A DNA stretch of 64,000 bases, from contig NC_084776.1 of the NCBI RefSeq assembly GCF_028858725.1, forward strand, positions 62,001-126,000, given 5' to 3'. This document shows, in pieces, positions 31,501-45,600 of this stretch. Source of the stretch: Colius striatus. Taxonomy: Eukaryota > Chordata > Aves > Coliiformes > Coliidae. Numbering within the stretch: position 1 is the stretch's first letter; each line of letters starts with the position of its first letter. Below the pieces are notes generated by a model that saw only the letters and a program-made list of their open reading frames with translations, ran no database searches and was not told where the DNA came from. A program made the translations under genes and the position numbers.

Positions 31501-31539
31501 CAGGATCCATTGGGGATCCTCTCGGATCCTTACAGACAC

Positions 31540-32280
31540 CCCTTTAACCCTATAGACACCCACATATATCCCTAGAGACATCCCCATAACCATATAGGCA
31601 CCCACATATATCCCTATAGACACCCCCATAACCCTACTGACACACACACACGTATCCCTATAGACACACACATGACCATACAGACACCCCCATAAGTCTG
31701 TAGGCACCCACATATATCCCTATAGGCATCCCCGAAGCCTATAGACACCATATATATCTCCCCATAGCCTTCTCATAGCCCCTATAGCCCCCTATAGCCT
31801 CCTCATAGCCCCCCATAGCCTTCTCATAGTCCCTATAGCCCCTTCATAGCCCCCCATAGCCTTCTCATAGTCCCTATAGCCCCTTCATAGCCCCCCATAG
31901 CCTTCTCATAGTCCCTGTAGCCCCTTCATAGCCCCCCATAGCCTCCTCAGAGCCCCTATAGCCCCCTATAGCCCCCATAGCATCCTCATAGCCCCTTCAT
32001 AGCCTATATAGCCCCCTTATAGCCCATATAGCCCCCCATAGCCCATATAGCCCCTTCATATCCCCTATAACCCCTTCATAGCCCCTATAGCCCCCCATAG
32101 CCTCCTCATATCCCCCTCATAGCCCCCCCATAGCCCCTTCATAGCCCCCCATAGCCTCCTCATAGCCCCCATAGTATCTTGGTAGCCCCCCATAGCCTCA
32201 GCATAGCCCCTACAGCCCCCCATAGCCCCCTTATAGCCCATATAGCCCCCCATAGCCCATATAGCCCCCCGCAGCCCCCC
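31540..32280. repeat. Two simple arrays: CCTATAGACACCC type, then CATAGCCCC type
   Basis: From 31540 to about 31765 there are units with CACCCACATATATCCCTATA and GACACCCCCATAACC. From about 31765 to 32280 there are 10-13-bp units of CATAGCCCC(C), CCTATAGCC and CCTTCTCATAG. No coding potential is seen. Confidence 0.88.
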
Positions 32281-32640
32281 ACTGATGGGCTCCAGAGGGA
32301 ACGAGCAGCACCGGCCAGACGCTTTTTATTCACACGCCGTGGGGGGAGGGGCGGGGGGTGGTGCCTCTGGACCCCTCCCCCCAATCTGGATTCCCCACGC
32401 CCCCGGCCCACGCGCGGGGAGGGTCCCACAGCCGCGGGGGTGGGGGGGCTCGGGGAGATGCTCGGAGTCGGCTTCATAATAAATAAAAGGCTGAAACGGA
32501 AAAAAAGGGGAAAAAAGGGGAAAAAGAGAGAGGGGAAATAAAAAAGCTGAGGGGGAGAAGGGTTAAATGGGAACAGAGGAAGTGGGGACCCCTCCCGGCC
32601 CTGGGGGACCCCCCACCCCCACACACCGGTGTCACCCCCC
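32281..32640. other. GC-rich segment with opposed poly(A) signals; possible 3' end of an unidentified gene
   Basis: The least repetitive part of the 31-33-kb interval. TTTATT at 32325-32330 is AATAAA on the minus strand; overlapping AATAAA motifs lie at 32478-32487 on the + strand. A CpG-rich stretch (CGCCCCCGGCCCACGCGCGG) lies between. On the minus strand a possible acceptor near 32700 precedes a short frame reading RYLPALLTARRG, which I do not recognise. It could be a 3' UTR or just spacer. Confidence 0.3.
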
Positions 32641-32924
32641 ACTCTCCCCCTGTGCATCCTCCCCCCCACGCCTGGCAGTGAGCAGAGCTGGGAGGTAGCG
32701 CTGGGGGTCCCCCCACCCCGGGACCCCCCTCACCCTGTGACATCCACCTCGGGGACCCCCTGCGCCTTGGGGACCCCCCCCACCTCGGTGACCCACCTTG
32801 AGGACCTCCCCTCCCCCTGGGGACACCCATCTTGGGGATCCCCTCTCACCCTGGGGACCCTCCCTCCCTACTTTGGGGACACCCCCACCTTAGTGACACC
32901 CACCTTGGAGACCCCCCCCCCCAC
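32641..32924. repeat. C-rich spacer with GGGGACCCCC / CACCTTGG motifs
   Basis: Irregular units of about 20-35 bp (CACCTCGGGGACCCCCT, CCTTGGGGACCCCCC). No gene is seen. It passes into the array at 32925. Confidence 0.6.
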
Positions 32925-33665
32925 ACCGTGCCCTCACCATCCCTGTGCCCACATCGTGTCCCACCTCATCCTTGTGCCCACACCGTGTACCCTCATTGTC
33001 CCTGTGCCCACATGGTGTCCCAAACCATCCCTGTGCCCACACTCTGCCCCGCAACATCCTTTTGCCCACACCGTGTCCCCTCACCATCCCTATGCCCACA
33101 TTGTGTCCCACACCATCGCTGTGCCCACACCTTGTCCCACACCATCCTTATGCCCACACCATGTCCCCTCATTGTCCCTGTGCCCACACCATGCCCTCAC
33201 CATCCCTGTGCCCGCACCGTGTCCCACACCATCCTTGTGCCCATAGCGTGTCCCCTCATTGTCCCTATGCCCACACTATGTTCCCTAATCATCGCTGTGC
33301 CCACACCATGTCCCCTCACCATCCCTGTGCCCACACCGTGTCCCCTCATTGTCCCTGTGCCCACAGCGTGTCCCCCCACCTTACCTATGCCCACACTGTG
33401 TCGCCTCACCATCCATGTGCCCACACCTTGTCCCACACCATCCCTGTGCCCACACTGTGTCCACTCATCATCCCTGTGCCCACACCATGTCCCCTCATTG
33501 TCCCTCTGCCCACACCGTGCCCTCACCATCCCTGTGCCCACATCGTGCCCTCACCATCCCTGTGCCCACACCGTGTCCCACACCATCCTTGTGCCCACAC
33601 CGTGTCCCCTCATTGTCCCTGTGCCCACACTATGTCGCCTCATCATCCCTATGCCCACACTATGC
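32925..33665. repeat. 29-30-bp variant of the C-rich array
   Basis: Units of 29-30 bp such as CCCTGTGCCCACACCGTGTC followed by CCCTCACCAT or CCACACCAT. The same subfamily occurs briefly at 6711-6830, about 34565-34650 and 48055-48125, the first and last just upstream of GPT exons. It grades into the 19-bp array at about 33660. Confidence 0.85.
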
Positions 33666-36600
33666 CCCTCACCATCCCCGTGTCCCCTCACCACCCCCGT
33701 GTCCCCTCACCACCCCCATGTACGCTCACGATCCCCATATCTCCTCACCATCCCAGTGTCCCGTCACGATCCCCTTCTCCTCTCACCACCCCCGTGTCCC
33801 CTCACCACCCCCGTGTCCCCTCACCACCCCCGTCTCCTCTCACCATACCCGTGTCCCCTCACCATCCCCTTCTCCTCTCACCATCCCCGTGTCCCCACAC
33901 CATCCCCGTGTCCCCACACCATCCCCGTGTCCCCTCACCATCCCCTTCTCCTCTCACCATCCTCTTCTCCCCTCACCCCCCCCCGTCCCCTCACCAGCCC
34001 CATGTCCCCTAACCATCCCGTTCTCCCCTCACCATCCCCTTATCCTCTCACCATACCAGTGTCGCCTCACCATCCCCTTCTACCCCCACCACCCCCGTGT
34101 CCCCTCACAATCCCATTCTCCCCTCAACATCCCCGTGTCCCCTCACCACCCCCGTGTCCCCTTACCATCCCTTTCTCCCCTCACCATCCCCTTCTCCCCT
34201 CACCATACCCGTGTCCCCTCACCCCCCCCCATCCCCTCACCATCCACTTCTCCCCTCACCGTCCCCCTGTCCCCTCACCACACCCTTGTCCCCTTACCAT
34301 CCCGTTCTCCCCTCACTGACCCTTCTACCCTCACCGTCCCCTTCTCCTGTCACCACCACTGTGTCCCCTCATCATCCCCTTCTCCCCTCACCATCCCCTT
34401 CTCCCCTCACCATCCCCTTCTCCCGTCACCACCACTGTGTCCCCTCATCATCCCCTTCTCCCCTCACCATCCCCTTCTTCCGTCACCACCACTGTGTCCC
34501 CTCACCATCCCCTTCTTCCGTCACCACCACCGTGTCCCCTCACCATCCCCTTCTCCGCTCACAATCCCTTTGCCCACACTGGGCTCCACACCATGCCTGT
34601 ACCCACACCGTGTCCCCTTACCATCCCTGTGCTCCCACCATTGTGTCCTCTCACCATCCCCTTCTCCCCGAACCATCCCCGTGTCCCTTCACGAACCCCT
34701 TGTTCCCTCACCAACCTCTTGTCCCCTCACAATCCCCTTCTCCCCTCACAATCCCCATGTCCCCTCGCCAGCCCCATGTCCCATCACCATCCCCTTCTCC
34801 ACTTACCATCCCTGTGTCCCCTCACCATCCCCTTCTTACCTCACCACGCCCGTGTCCCCTCACCATACCCGTGTCCCCTCACCATACCCATGTCCCCTCA
34901 CCGTCCCCTTCTCCCCTCACCATCCCCTTCTCCCCTCCCCACCCCATTCTCCCCTCACCACCCCCGTGTCCCCTCAACATTCCCATGTCCCCTCACCACC
35001 CCCTTCTCCCCTCACCACCCCCTTGTCCCCCCACCATCCCCATGTCCCCACACCATCCTCTTCTGCTCACAGCATTCCCTTCTCCCCTCACCATTGCCGT
35101 GTACCCTCACCATCCCCTTCTCCTCTCACCACCCCCTTCTCCCCTTACCATCCCCTTCTCCGCTCACCACCCCCGTGTGCCCTCACGACCCCCAGGTCCC
35201 CTCTCCACCCCCTTCTCCCCTCACCATCCCCGTGTCCCCTTTCCGTCTCCTTCTCCCCTCACCATCGCCGTGTCCTCTCACTGTCGCCATGTCCTCTCAC
35301 CATCGCCGTGCCCCCTCACCGTCCCCGTGTCCCCTCACCTCCCCCGTGTCCCCTCACTGCCCCCGTGTCCCCTGATCCCCCCATGTATCCCCTCAGAAAC
35401 CCCTTCTCCCATCACCACCCCCTTCTCCCCTCACCCTCCCCGTCTCCCCTCACCTTCCCCTTCTCCCCTCACCATCCCCTTCTCCCCTCACAACCCCCGT
35501 GTCCCCTCACACTCCCCATGTCTCCTCACCACCCCCTTCTCCCATCACCACCCCCTTCTGCCCTCACCACCCCCTTCTCCCCTAACCACCCCCGTATCCA
35601 ATCACCCTCCCCATGTCCCCTCAGCCCCCCCGTGTCCCCTCACCAGCCCCATGTCCTCTCAGCAACTCCTTCTCCCCTCACCACTACCGTGTCCCCTCAC
35701 CACCCCCATGTCCCCTCACCGCCCCCGTATCCCTTCACCCCCGCCGTGTCCTCTCAGAAACCTCTTCTCCCCTCACCACCCCCGTCTCCCCTCACCACCC
35801 CCGTGTCCCCTCACACCCCCGTGTCCACTCACTGTCCCGGTGTCCCTACACCACCCCCGTGTCCCCTCACCACCCCCATGTCCCCTCAGAAACCCCTTCT
35901 CCCCTCACCACCCCCTTTTCCCCTCACCACCCCCGTGTCCCCTCACCACCCCCGTGTCCCCTCAGAAACCTCTTCTCCCCTCACCACCCCCTTTTCCCCT
36001 CACCACCCCCGTGTCCCCTCACCACCCCCGTGTCCCCTCAGAAACCTCTTCTCCCCTCACCACCGCCTTCTCCCCTCACAACCCCCGTATCTCCTCACCC
36101 TCCCCGTGTCTCCTCACCTTCCCCTTCTCCCCTTACCATCCCCTTCTCCCCAAACCATCCCTTTCTCTCGTCACCACCCCCGTGTCCCCTCAACACCCCC
36201 TTCTCCCCTCACGACCCCTGTGTCCCCTCACGACCCCCAGGTCACCTCACAATCCCCTTCTCCCCTCTCCACCGCCGTGTCCCCTCACCCCCCCCATGTC
36301 CCCTCACCATCCCGTTCTCCCCTCACCATACTCGTGTCCCCACACCACCCCCGTCTCCCCTCACAACCCCCGTGTCCCCTCACCAGCCCCATGTCCCCTC
36401 ACCAGCCCCGTGTCCCCTCACTAGCCCCATGTCCCCTCAGAAACCCTTTCTCCCCTCACCACCCCCATGTCCTCTAACCACCCCCGTGTCCTCTCACCAC
36501 CCCCGTGTCCCCTCACTCCCCCGTGTCCCCTCAGCAACCCCTTCTCCCCTCACCTCCCCCGTGTCCCCTCACCCCCCCGTGTCCCCTGACCCCCCCGTGT

Positions 36601-39600
36601 CCCGTGACCCCCCCGTGTCCTCTCAGCAACCCCTTCACCCCTCACGAACCCCGTGTCCCCTCACCCCCCCGTGTCCTCTCAGCAACCCCTTCTCCCATCA
36701 CCACCCCCTTCTCCCCCCACCACCCCCACTCTCCTCACCACCCCCGGGTCCCCTTTCCGTCCCCTTCTCCCCTCACCATCGCCGTGTCCTCTCACCGTTG
36801 CCATGTCCTCTCACCGTTGCCGTGTCCTCTCACCGTCACCGTGCCCCCTCACCGTCCCCGTGTCCCCTCACCTCCCCCATGTCCCCTCACCGTCCCCGTG
36901 TCCCCTGACCCCCCCATGTATCCCCTCAGAAACCCCTTCTCCCATCACCACCCCCTTCTCCCCTCACCCTCCCCGTGTCCCCTCACCTTCCCCTTCTCCC
37001 CTCAACATCCGCTTCTCCCCTCACCACCCCCGTATCCAATCACCCTCCCCGTGTCCCCTCAGCCCCCCCGTGTCCCCTCACCAGCCCCATGTCCCCTCAC
37101 CAGCCCCATCTCCCCTCAGAAAGCCTTTCTCCCCCCACCACCCCCTTCTCCCATCACCACCCCCTTCTCCCCCCACCACCCCCTTCTCCCCTCACCACCC
37201 CCTTCTCCCCTCACCACACCCGGGTCCCCTAACCCCCCCGTGCCCCCTCACCACCCCCGTGTCCCCTCATCATCCCCGTGTCCCCTTTCCGTCCCCTTCT
37301 CCCCTCACCATCGCCGTGTCCTCTCACCGTCGCCATGTCCTCTCACCGTCGCCGTGCCCATTCACCTCCCCCATGTCCCCTCACCGCCCCCGTGTCCCCT
37401 GACCCCCCCATGTATCCCCTCAGAAACCCCTTCTCCCATCACCACCCCCTTCTCCCCTCACCATCCCCTTTCCTCGTCACCACCCCCGTGTCCCCTCAAC
37501 ACACCTGTGTCCCCTCACCCCCCCCGTGTCCCCACACCACCCCCTTCTCCCCTCACCACCCCCGTCTCCCCTCACAACCCCCGTGTCTCCTCACCCCCCC
37601 CGTGTCCCCTCACGCGCCTCGTGTCCCCTCACCACCTCTTTCTCCCCTCACAACCCCCGTGTCCCCTCACCACCCTTCTCTCCCCTCACCATCCCAATGT
37701 CCCCTCACCCCCCCCCGTGTCCCCTCACCAGCCCCGTTTCCCCTCACCAGCCCCATGTCCCCTCACCATCCCCTTCTCCCCTCACCATCCCCTTCTCCCC
37801 TCACCAGCCCCGTGTCCCCTCACCAGCCCCGTCTCCCCTCACCACCCCTTTCTCCCCTCACCCCCCCCGTGTCCCCTCACCAGCCCTGTTTCCCCTCACC
37901 ACCCCCATGTCCCCTCACCATCCCCTTCTCCCCTCACCATCCCCTTCTTCCGTCACCACCCCCGTGTCCCCTCAACACACCTGTGTCCCCTCACCATCCC
38001 CGTGTCCCCTCACCATCCCCTTCTCCCCTCACAACCCCAGTGCACCCTCACAAGCCCCATGTCCCCTCACCCCCCCCGTGTCCCCTCAGAAACCCCGTCT
38101 CCCCTAACCACCCCCTTCTCCCCTCACCACCCCCGTGTCTCCTCACGACCCTCGTGTCCCCTCACCCGCCCCGTGTCCCCTCACCCCCCCCGTGTCCCCT
38201 CACCAACCCCTTGTCGCCTCACCTTCCCCTTCTCCCCTCACCATCCCATTCTCTCCTCACCACCTTCGTCTCCCCTCAGAACCCCCGTGTCACCTAACAA
38301 CCCCCGTGTCCCCTCACACGCCCCGTATCCCCACACCCGCCCCGTGTCCCCTCACCAGCCCAATGTCCCCTCAGCAACTCCTTCTCCCCTCACCACCCCC
38401 TTCTCCCCTCACGACCCCCGTGTCCCCTCATGACCCCCGGGTTGCCTCACCATCCCCTTCTCCCCTCACCACCCCCGTCTCCCCTCACAACCCCCGTGTC
38501 TCCTCACCCCCCCCCGTGTCCCCTCACGCGCCTCGTGTCCCCTCACCACCTCTTTCTCCCCTCACAACCCCCGTGTCCCCTCACCACCCTTCTCTCCCCT
38601 CACCATCCCAATGTCCCCTCACCCCCCCCCGTGTCCCCTCACCAGCCCCGTTTCCCCTCACCAGCCCCATGTCCCCTCACCATCCCCTTCTCCCCTCACC
38701 ATCCCCTTCTCCCCTCACCAGCCCCGTGTCCCCTCACCAGCCCCGTCTCCCCTCACCACCCCTTTCTCCCCTCACCCCCCCCGTGTCCCCTCACCAGCCC
38801 TGTTTCCCCTCACCACCCCCATGTCCCCTCACCATCCCCTTCTCCCCTCACCATCCCCTTCTTCCGTCACCAGCCCCGTGTCCCCTCACCAGCCCTGTCT
38901 CCCCTCACCAGCCCCGTCTCCCCTCACCACCCCCGTGTCCCCTCACCAGCCCCGTTTCCCCTCACCACCCCCATGTCCCCTCACCATCCCCTTCTCCCCT
39001 CACCATCCCCTTCTTCCCTCACCAGCCCCGTGTCCCCTCACCGCCCCCTTCTCCCCTCACCATCCCAATGTCACCTCACCCCCCCCGTGTCCCCTCATCA
39101 TCCCCGTGTCCCCTCACCGTCCCTTTCTCCCCTCACCGTCACCGTGCCCCCTCTCTGTCCCCTTGTACCCTCACCGTCCCCGTGTCCCCTCACCAGACCC
39201 ATGTCCCATCACCAGCGCCGTGTCCCGTCACCACCCCCGTGTCCCCTCACCACCCCCGTGTCCCCTCAGCAACCCCTTCTCCCATCACCATCCCCTTCTC
39301 CCCTCACCACCCCCTTCTCCCCCCACCACCCCCGTGTCCCCTCACCCCCCCCGTGTCCCCTCACTCCCCCGTGTCCCCTCAGCAACCCCTTCTCCCATCA
39401 CCATCCCCTTCTCCCCTCACCACCCCCTTCTCCCCCCACCACCCCCGTGTCCCCTCACCCCCCCCGTGTCCCCTCACCCCCCCCGTGTCCCCTCACCCCT
39501 TTCTCCCCTCACCATCCCAATGTCACCTCACCCAACCCGTGTCCCCTCATCATCCCCATGTCCCCTCACCGTCCCTTTCTCCCCTCACCATCGCCGTGTC

Positions 39601-42600
39601 CTCTCACCGTCACCGTGCCCCCTCACCGTCCCCGTGTCCCCTCACCTCCCCCATGTCCCCTCACCGTCCCCGTGTCCCCTGACCCCCCCATGTATCCCCT
39701 CAGAAACCCCTTCTCCCATCACCACCCCCTTCTCCCCTCACCATCCCCGTGTCCTCTCACCTTCCACTTCTCCCCTCACCACCCCCGTATCCAATCACCC
39801 TCCCCGTGTCCCCTCATCATCCCCGTGTCCCCTCACCGTCGCCGTGTCCCCTCACCAAACCCATGTCCCATCACCAGCCCCATGTCCCCTCACCACCCCC
39901 GTATCCTCTCACCACCCCCGTGTCCCCTCACCACCCCATGTCCCCTCAGAAACCCTTTCTCCCCTCACCACCCCAATGTCCTCTCACCACCCCCGTGTCC
40001 CCTCACTCCCTCGTGTCCCCCCACCACCCCCTTCTCCCCTCACCACCCCCACTCTCCTCACCACCCCCTTCTCCCCTCACCACACCCGGGTCCCCTAACC
40101 CCCCCGTGTCCCCTCATCATCCCCGTGTCCCCTTTCCGTCCCCTTCTCCCCTCACCATCGCCGTGTCCTCCCACCGTCGCCGTGCCCATTCACCTCCCCC
40201 ATGTCCCCTCACCGCCCCCGTGTCCCCTGACCCCCCCATGTATCCCCTCAGAAACCCCTTCTCCCCTCACCATCCCCTTTCCTCGTCACCACTCCCGTGT
40301 CCCCTCAACACACCCGTGTCCCCTCACTACCCCCGTGTCCCCTCACCATCCCCTTCTCCCCTCACAACCCCAGTGCCTCCTCACCAGCCCCATATCCCCT
40401 CACCCCCCCCCGTGTCCCCTCAGAAACCCCGTCTCCCCTAACCACCCCCTTCTCCCCTCACCACCCCCGTGTCTCCCCACGACCCTCGTGTCCCCTCACG
40501 CGCCTCGTGTCCCCTCACCACCTCTTTCTCCCCTCACAACCCCCGTGTCCCCTCACCACCCTTCTCTCCCCTCACCCCCCCCCGTGTCCCCTCACCAGCC
40601 CCGTTTCCCTTCACCACCCCCATGTCCCCTCACCATCCCCTTCTCCCCTCACCAGCCCCGTTTCCCTTCATCACCCCCATGTCCCCTCACCATCCCCTTC
40701 TCCCCTCACCATCCCCTTCTTCCCTCACCAGCCCCGTGTCCCCTCACCAGCCCCGTCTCCCCTCACCACCCCTTTCTCCCCTCACCCCTCCGTGTCCCCT
40801 CACCAGCCCCGTTTCCCCTCACCACCCCCATGTCCCCTCACCATCCCCTTCTTCCCTCACCAGCCCCGTGTCCCCTCACCACCCCCATGTCCCCTCACCG
40901 CCCCCTTCTCCCCTCACCATCCCAATGTCACCTCACCCCCCCCGTGTCCCCTCATCATCCCCATGTCCCCACACGTCCCTTTCTCCCCTTACCGTCACCG
41001 TGCCCCCTCTCTGTCCCCTTGTACCCTCACCGTCCCCGTGTCCCCTCACCAGACCCATGTCCCATCACCAGCGCCGTGTCCCCTCACCCCCCCGTGTCCC
41101 CTCAGCAACCCCTTCTCCCCTCACCACCACCTTCTCCCCCCACCACCCCCGTGTCCCCTCACACCCCCGTGTCCCCTCACCCCCCCCGTGTCCCCACTAC
41201 CCCCTTCTCCCCTCACCATCCCAATGTCACCTCACCCCCCCCGTGTCCCCTCACCACCCCCGTGTCCCCTTTCCATCCCCTTCTCCCCTCACCATCGCCG
41301 TGTCCTCTCACCGTCGCCGTGTCGTCTCACCGTTGCCATGTCCTCTCACCGTCGCCATGCCCCCTCACCGTCCCCGTGTCCCCTCACCCTCCCCGTGTCC
41401 CCTCACCACCCCCCATGTCCCCTCACCCCCCCCGTGTCCCCTCACCAGTCCCATGTCCCCTCAGAAACCCTTTCTCCCCTCACCACTCCCGTGTCCCCTC
41501 ACCACCCCCTTCTCCCCTCACCACCCCCGTGTCCCCTTTCTGTCCCCTTTTCCCCTCACCATCTCCATGTCCTCTCACCGTGGCCGTGCCCCCTCACCGT
41601 CCCCGTGTACCATCACCACCCCCCATGTCCCCTCACCCCCCCCGTGTCCCCTGACCAGTCCCATATCCCCTCAGAAACCCTTTCTCCCCTCACCACCCCC
41701 GTGTCCCCTCACCACCCCCGTGTCCCCTCACCATCCCCATCTCCCCTCACCGTCCCCGTGTCCCCTCACCACCCCCTTCTCCCCTCACCATCCCAATGTC
41801 ACCTCACCCCCCCCGTGTCCCCTCACCACCCCCGTGTCCCCTTTCCGTCCCCTTCTCCCCTCACCATCGCCGTGTCCTCTCACCGTCGCCGTGTCCTCTC
41901 ACCGTCACCATGCCCCCTCACCGTCCCCGTGTCCCCTCACCTCCCCCATGTTCCCTCACCGTCCCCATGTCCCCTGACCCCCCCATGCATCCCATCAGAA
42001 ACCCCTTCTCCCATCACGACCCCCTTCTCCCCTCACCATCCCCTTTCCTCGTCACCACCGCCGTGTCCCCTCAACACACCCGTGTCCCCTCACCACCCCC
42101 GTGTCCCCTCACCATCCCCTTCTCTCCTCACCATCCTGGTGTCCCCTCACCATCCCCGTGTCCCCTCACCATCCCCTTCTCCCCTCACAACCCCAGTGCC
42201 CCCTCACCAGCCCCATGTCCCCTCACCCCCCCCGTGTCCCCTCAGAAACCCCGTCTCCCCTAACCACCCCCTTCTCCCCTCACCACCCCCGTGTCCCCTC
42301 AGGACCCTCGTGTCCCCTCACCCGCCCCGTGTCCCCTCACCACCCCCGTGTCCCCTCACCAACCCCTTGTCGCCTCACCTTCCCCTTCTCCCCTCACCAT
42401 CCCATTCTCTTCTCACCACCCTCGTCTCCCCTCAGAACCCCCGTGTCCCCTCATGACCCCCGGGTTGCCTCACCATCCCCTTCTCCCCTCACCACCCCCG
42501 TCTCCCCTCACAACCCCCGTGTTCCCTCACGCGCCTCGTGTCCCCTCACCACCCCTTTCTCCCCTCAAAACCCCCGTGTCCCCTCACCACCCTTGTCTCC

Positions 42601-45600
42601 CCTCACCATCCCAATGTCCCCTCACCCCCCCCGTGTCCCCTCACCAGCCCCGTTTCCCCTCACCACCCCCATGTCCCCTCACCATCCCCTTCTCCCCTCA
42701 CCATCCCCTTCTTCCCTCACCAGCCCCGTGTCCCCTCACCACCCCTTTCTCCCCTCACCATCCCCGTGTCCCCTCACCGCCCCCTTCTCCCCTCACCATC
42801 CCAATGTCATCTCACCCCCCCCGTGTCCCCTCATCATCCCCATGTCCCCTCACCGTCCCCGTGTCCTCTCACCGTCACCGTGCCCCCTCTCTGTCCCCTT
42901 GTACCCTCACCGTCCCCATGTCCCCTCACCAGACCCATGTCCCATCACCAGCGCCGTGTCCCCTCACCACCCCCGTGTCCCCTCACACCCCCGTGTCCCC
43001 TCACCGCCCCCGTGTCCCCACTACCCCCTTCTCCCCTCACCATCCCAATGTCACCTCACCCAACCCGTGTCCCCTCATCATCCCCATGTCCCCTCACCGT
43101 CCCTTTCTCCCCTCACTGTCCCCGTGTCCTTTCACCGTCACCGTGCCCCCTCTCTGTCCCCTTGTACCCTCACCAGCCCCGTGTCCCCTCACCAGCCCCA
43201 TGTCCCCTCATCACCCCCGTGTCCCCTCACCAGCCCCGTGTCCCCTCACCAGCCCCTTGTCCCCTCAGCAACCCCTTCTCCCATCACCACCACCTTCTCC
43301 CCCCACCACTCTCCTCACCACCCCCTTCTCCCCTCACCACACCCGGGTCCCATAACCCCCCCGTGTCCCCTCACCACCCCCGTGTCCCCTTTCCGTCCCC
43401 TTCTCCCCTCACCATCGCAGTGTCCTCTCACCGTCGCCGTGTCCTCTCACCGTCGCCGTGCCCCCTCACCGTCCCCGTGTCCCCTCACCAGTCGCATGTC
43501 CCCTCAGAAACCCTTTCTCCCCTCACCACCCCCGTGTCCACTCACCAACCCCGTGTCCCCTCACCACCCCCGTGTCCCCTCACCACCCCCTTGTCCCCTT
43601 TCCCCCTCACCATCTCCATGTCCTCTCACCGTCGTCGTGTCCTCTCACCGCCGCCGTGCCCCCTCACCGTCCCCATGTACCATCACCACCCCCCATGTCC
43701 CCTCACCCCCCCCGTGTCCCCTCACCAGTCCCATGTCCCCTCAGAAACCCTTTCTCCCCTCACCAACCCCGTGTCCACTCACCAACCCCGTGTCCCCTCA
43801 CCACCCCCTTCTCCCCTCACCACCCCCTTGTCCCCTTTCCCCCTCACCATCTCCATGTCCTCTCACGGTCGTCGTGTCCTCTCACCGTCGCCGTGCCCCC
43901 TCACCGTCCCCGTGTACCATCACCACCCCCCATGTCCCCTCACCCCCCCCGTGTCCCCTGACCAGTCCCATATCCCCTCAGAAACCCTTTCTCCCCTCAC
44001 CACCCCCGTGTCCCCTCACCACCCCCGTGTCCCCTCACCATCCCCTTCTCCCCTCACCGTCCCCGTGTCCCCTCACCATCCCCTTCTCCCCTCACCGTCC
44101 CCGTGTCCCCTCACCATCCCCATCTCCCCTCACCACCCCCTTCTCCCCTCACCATCCCAATGTCACCTCACCCCCCCCGTGTCCCCTCACCAGCCCCGTT
44201 TCCCCTCACCACCCCCATGTCCCCTCACCATCCCCTTCTCCCCTCACCATCCCCTTCTCCCCTCACCAACCCCGTGTCCCCTCACCACCCCTTTCTCCCA
44301 TCACCACCCCCTTCTCCCCCCACCACCCCCTTCTCCCCCCACCACCCCCTTCTCCCCCTACCACCCCCTTCTCTCCTCACCACCCCCGTGTCCCCTCACC
44401 ATCCCCATGTCCCCTCACCATCCCCTTCTCCCTTCACCATCCCCTTCTTCCCTCACCAGCCCCGTGTCCCCTCACCAGCCCCGTTTCCCCTCACCGCCCC
44501 CTTCTCCCCTCACCATACCAATGTCACCTCACCCCCCCCGTGTCCCCTCATCATGCCCATGTCCCCTCACCGTCCCTTTCTCCCCTCACCGTCCCTGTGT
44601 CCTCTCACCGTCACCGTGCCCCCTCTCTGTTTCCTTGTACCCTCACCATCCCCATGTCCCCTCACCAGACCCATGTCCCATCACCAGCCCCATGTCCCCT
44701 CACCATCCCCGTGTCCCCTCATCAGCCCCGTGTCCCCTCACCACCCCCCATGTCCCCTCACCACCCCCGTGTCCCCTCATCACCCCCTTCTCCCATCACC
44801 ACCCCCTTCTCCCCCCACCACCCCCACTCTCCTCACCACCCCCTTCTCCCCTCACCCCCCCTGTGTCCCCACTACCCCCTTCTCCCCCCACCACCTCCAC
44901 TCTCTTCACCCCCCACGTGTCCCCTCACCCCCCCCGTGTCCCCACTACCCCCTTCTCCCCTCACCATCCCAGTGTCACCTCACCCAACCCGTGTCCCCTT
45001 ATCATCCCCGTGTCCCCTCACCGTCCCTTTCCCCCCTCACCGTCCCCGTGTCCTCTCACCGTCACCGTGCCCCCTCTCTGTCCCCTTGTACCCTCACCGT
45101 CCCCGTGTCCTCTTACCAGACCCATGTCCCATCACCAGCCCCTTCTCCCCTCACCACCCCTGTATCCCCTCACCAGTCCCGTGTCCCCTCACCACCCCCG
45201 TGTCCCCTCACCACCCCCTTCTACCTCACCCCCCCCCGTGTCCCCTCAGCATCCCCTTCTCCCCTCACCATCCCCTTCTGCCCTCACCACCCCCGTCTCC
45301 CCTCACCACCCCCGTGTCCCCTCACCATCCCCTTCTCCCCTCACCATCCCCGTGTCCCCTCAACACACCCTTCTCCCCCCACCACCCCCTTCTCCCCCCA
45401 CCACACCCACTCTCCTCACCACCCCCTTCTCCCCTCACCCCCCCGTGTCCCCTCACCACCCCCGTTTCCCCTCACCGCCCCCTTCTCCCCTCACCATCCC
45501 AATGTCACCTCACCCAACCCGTGTCCCCTCATCATCCCCATGTTCCCTCACCGTCCCCGTGTCCTTTCACCGTCACCGTGCCCCCTCTCTGTCCCCTTGT

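Noticed and set aside
31023-33000. C8orf82 first exon
   Set aside because: Searched by eye on the minus strand for the expected N-terminal and EYFYYVD-type sequence; only arrays and a GC-rich spacer were found, so no call is made.
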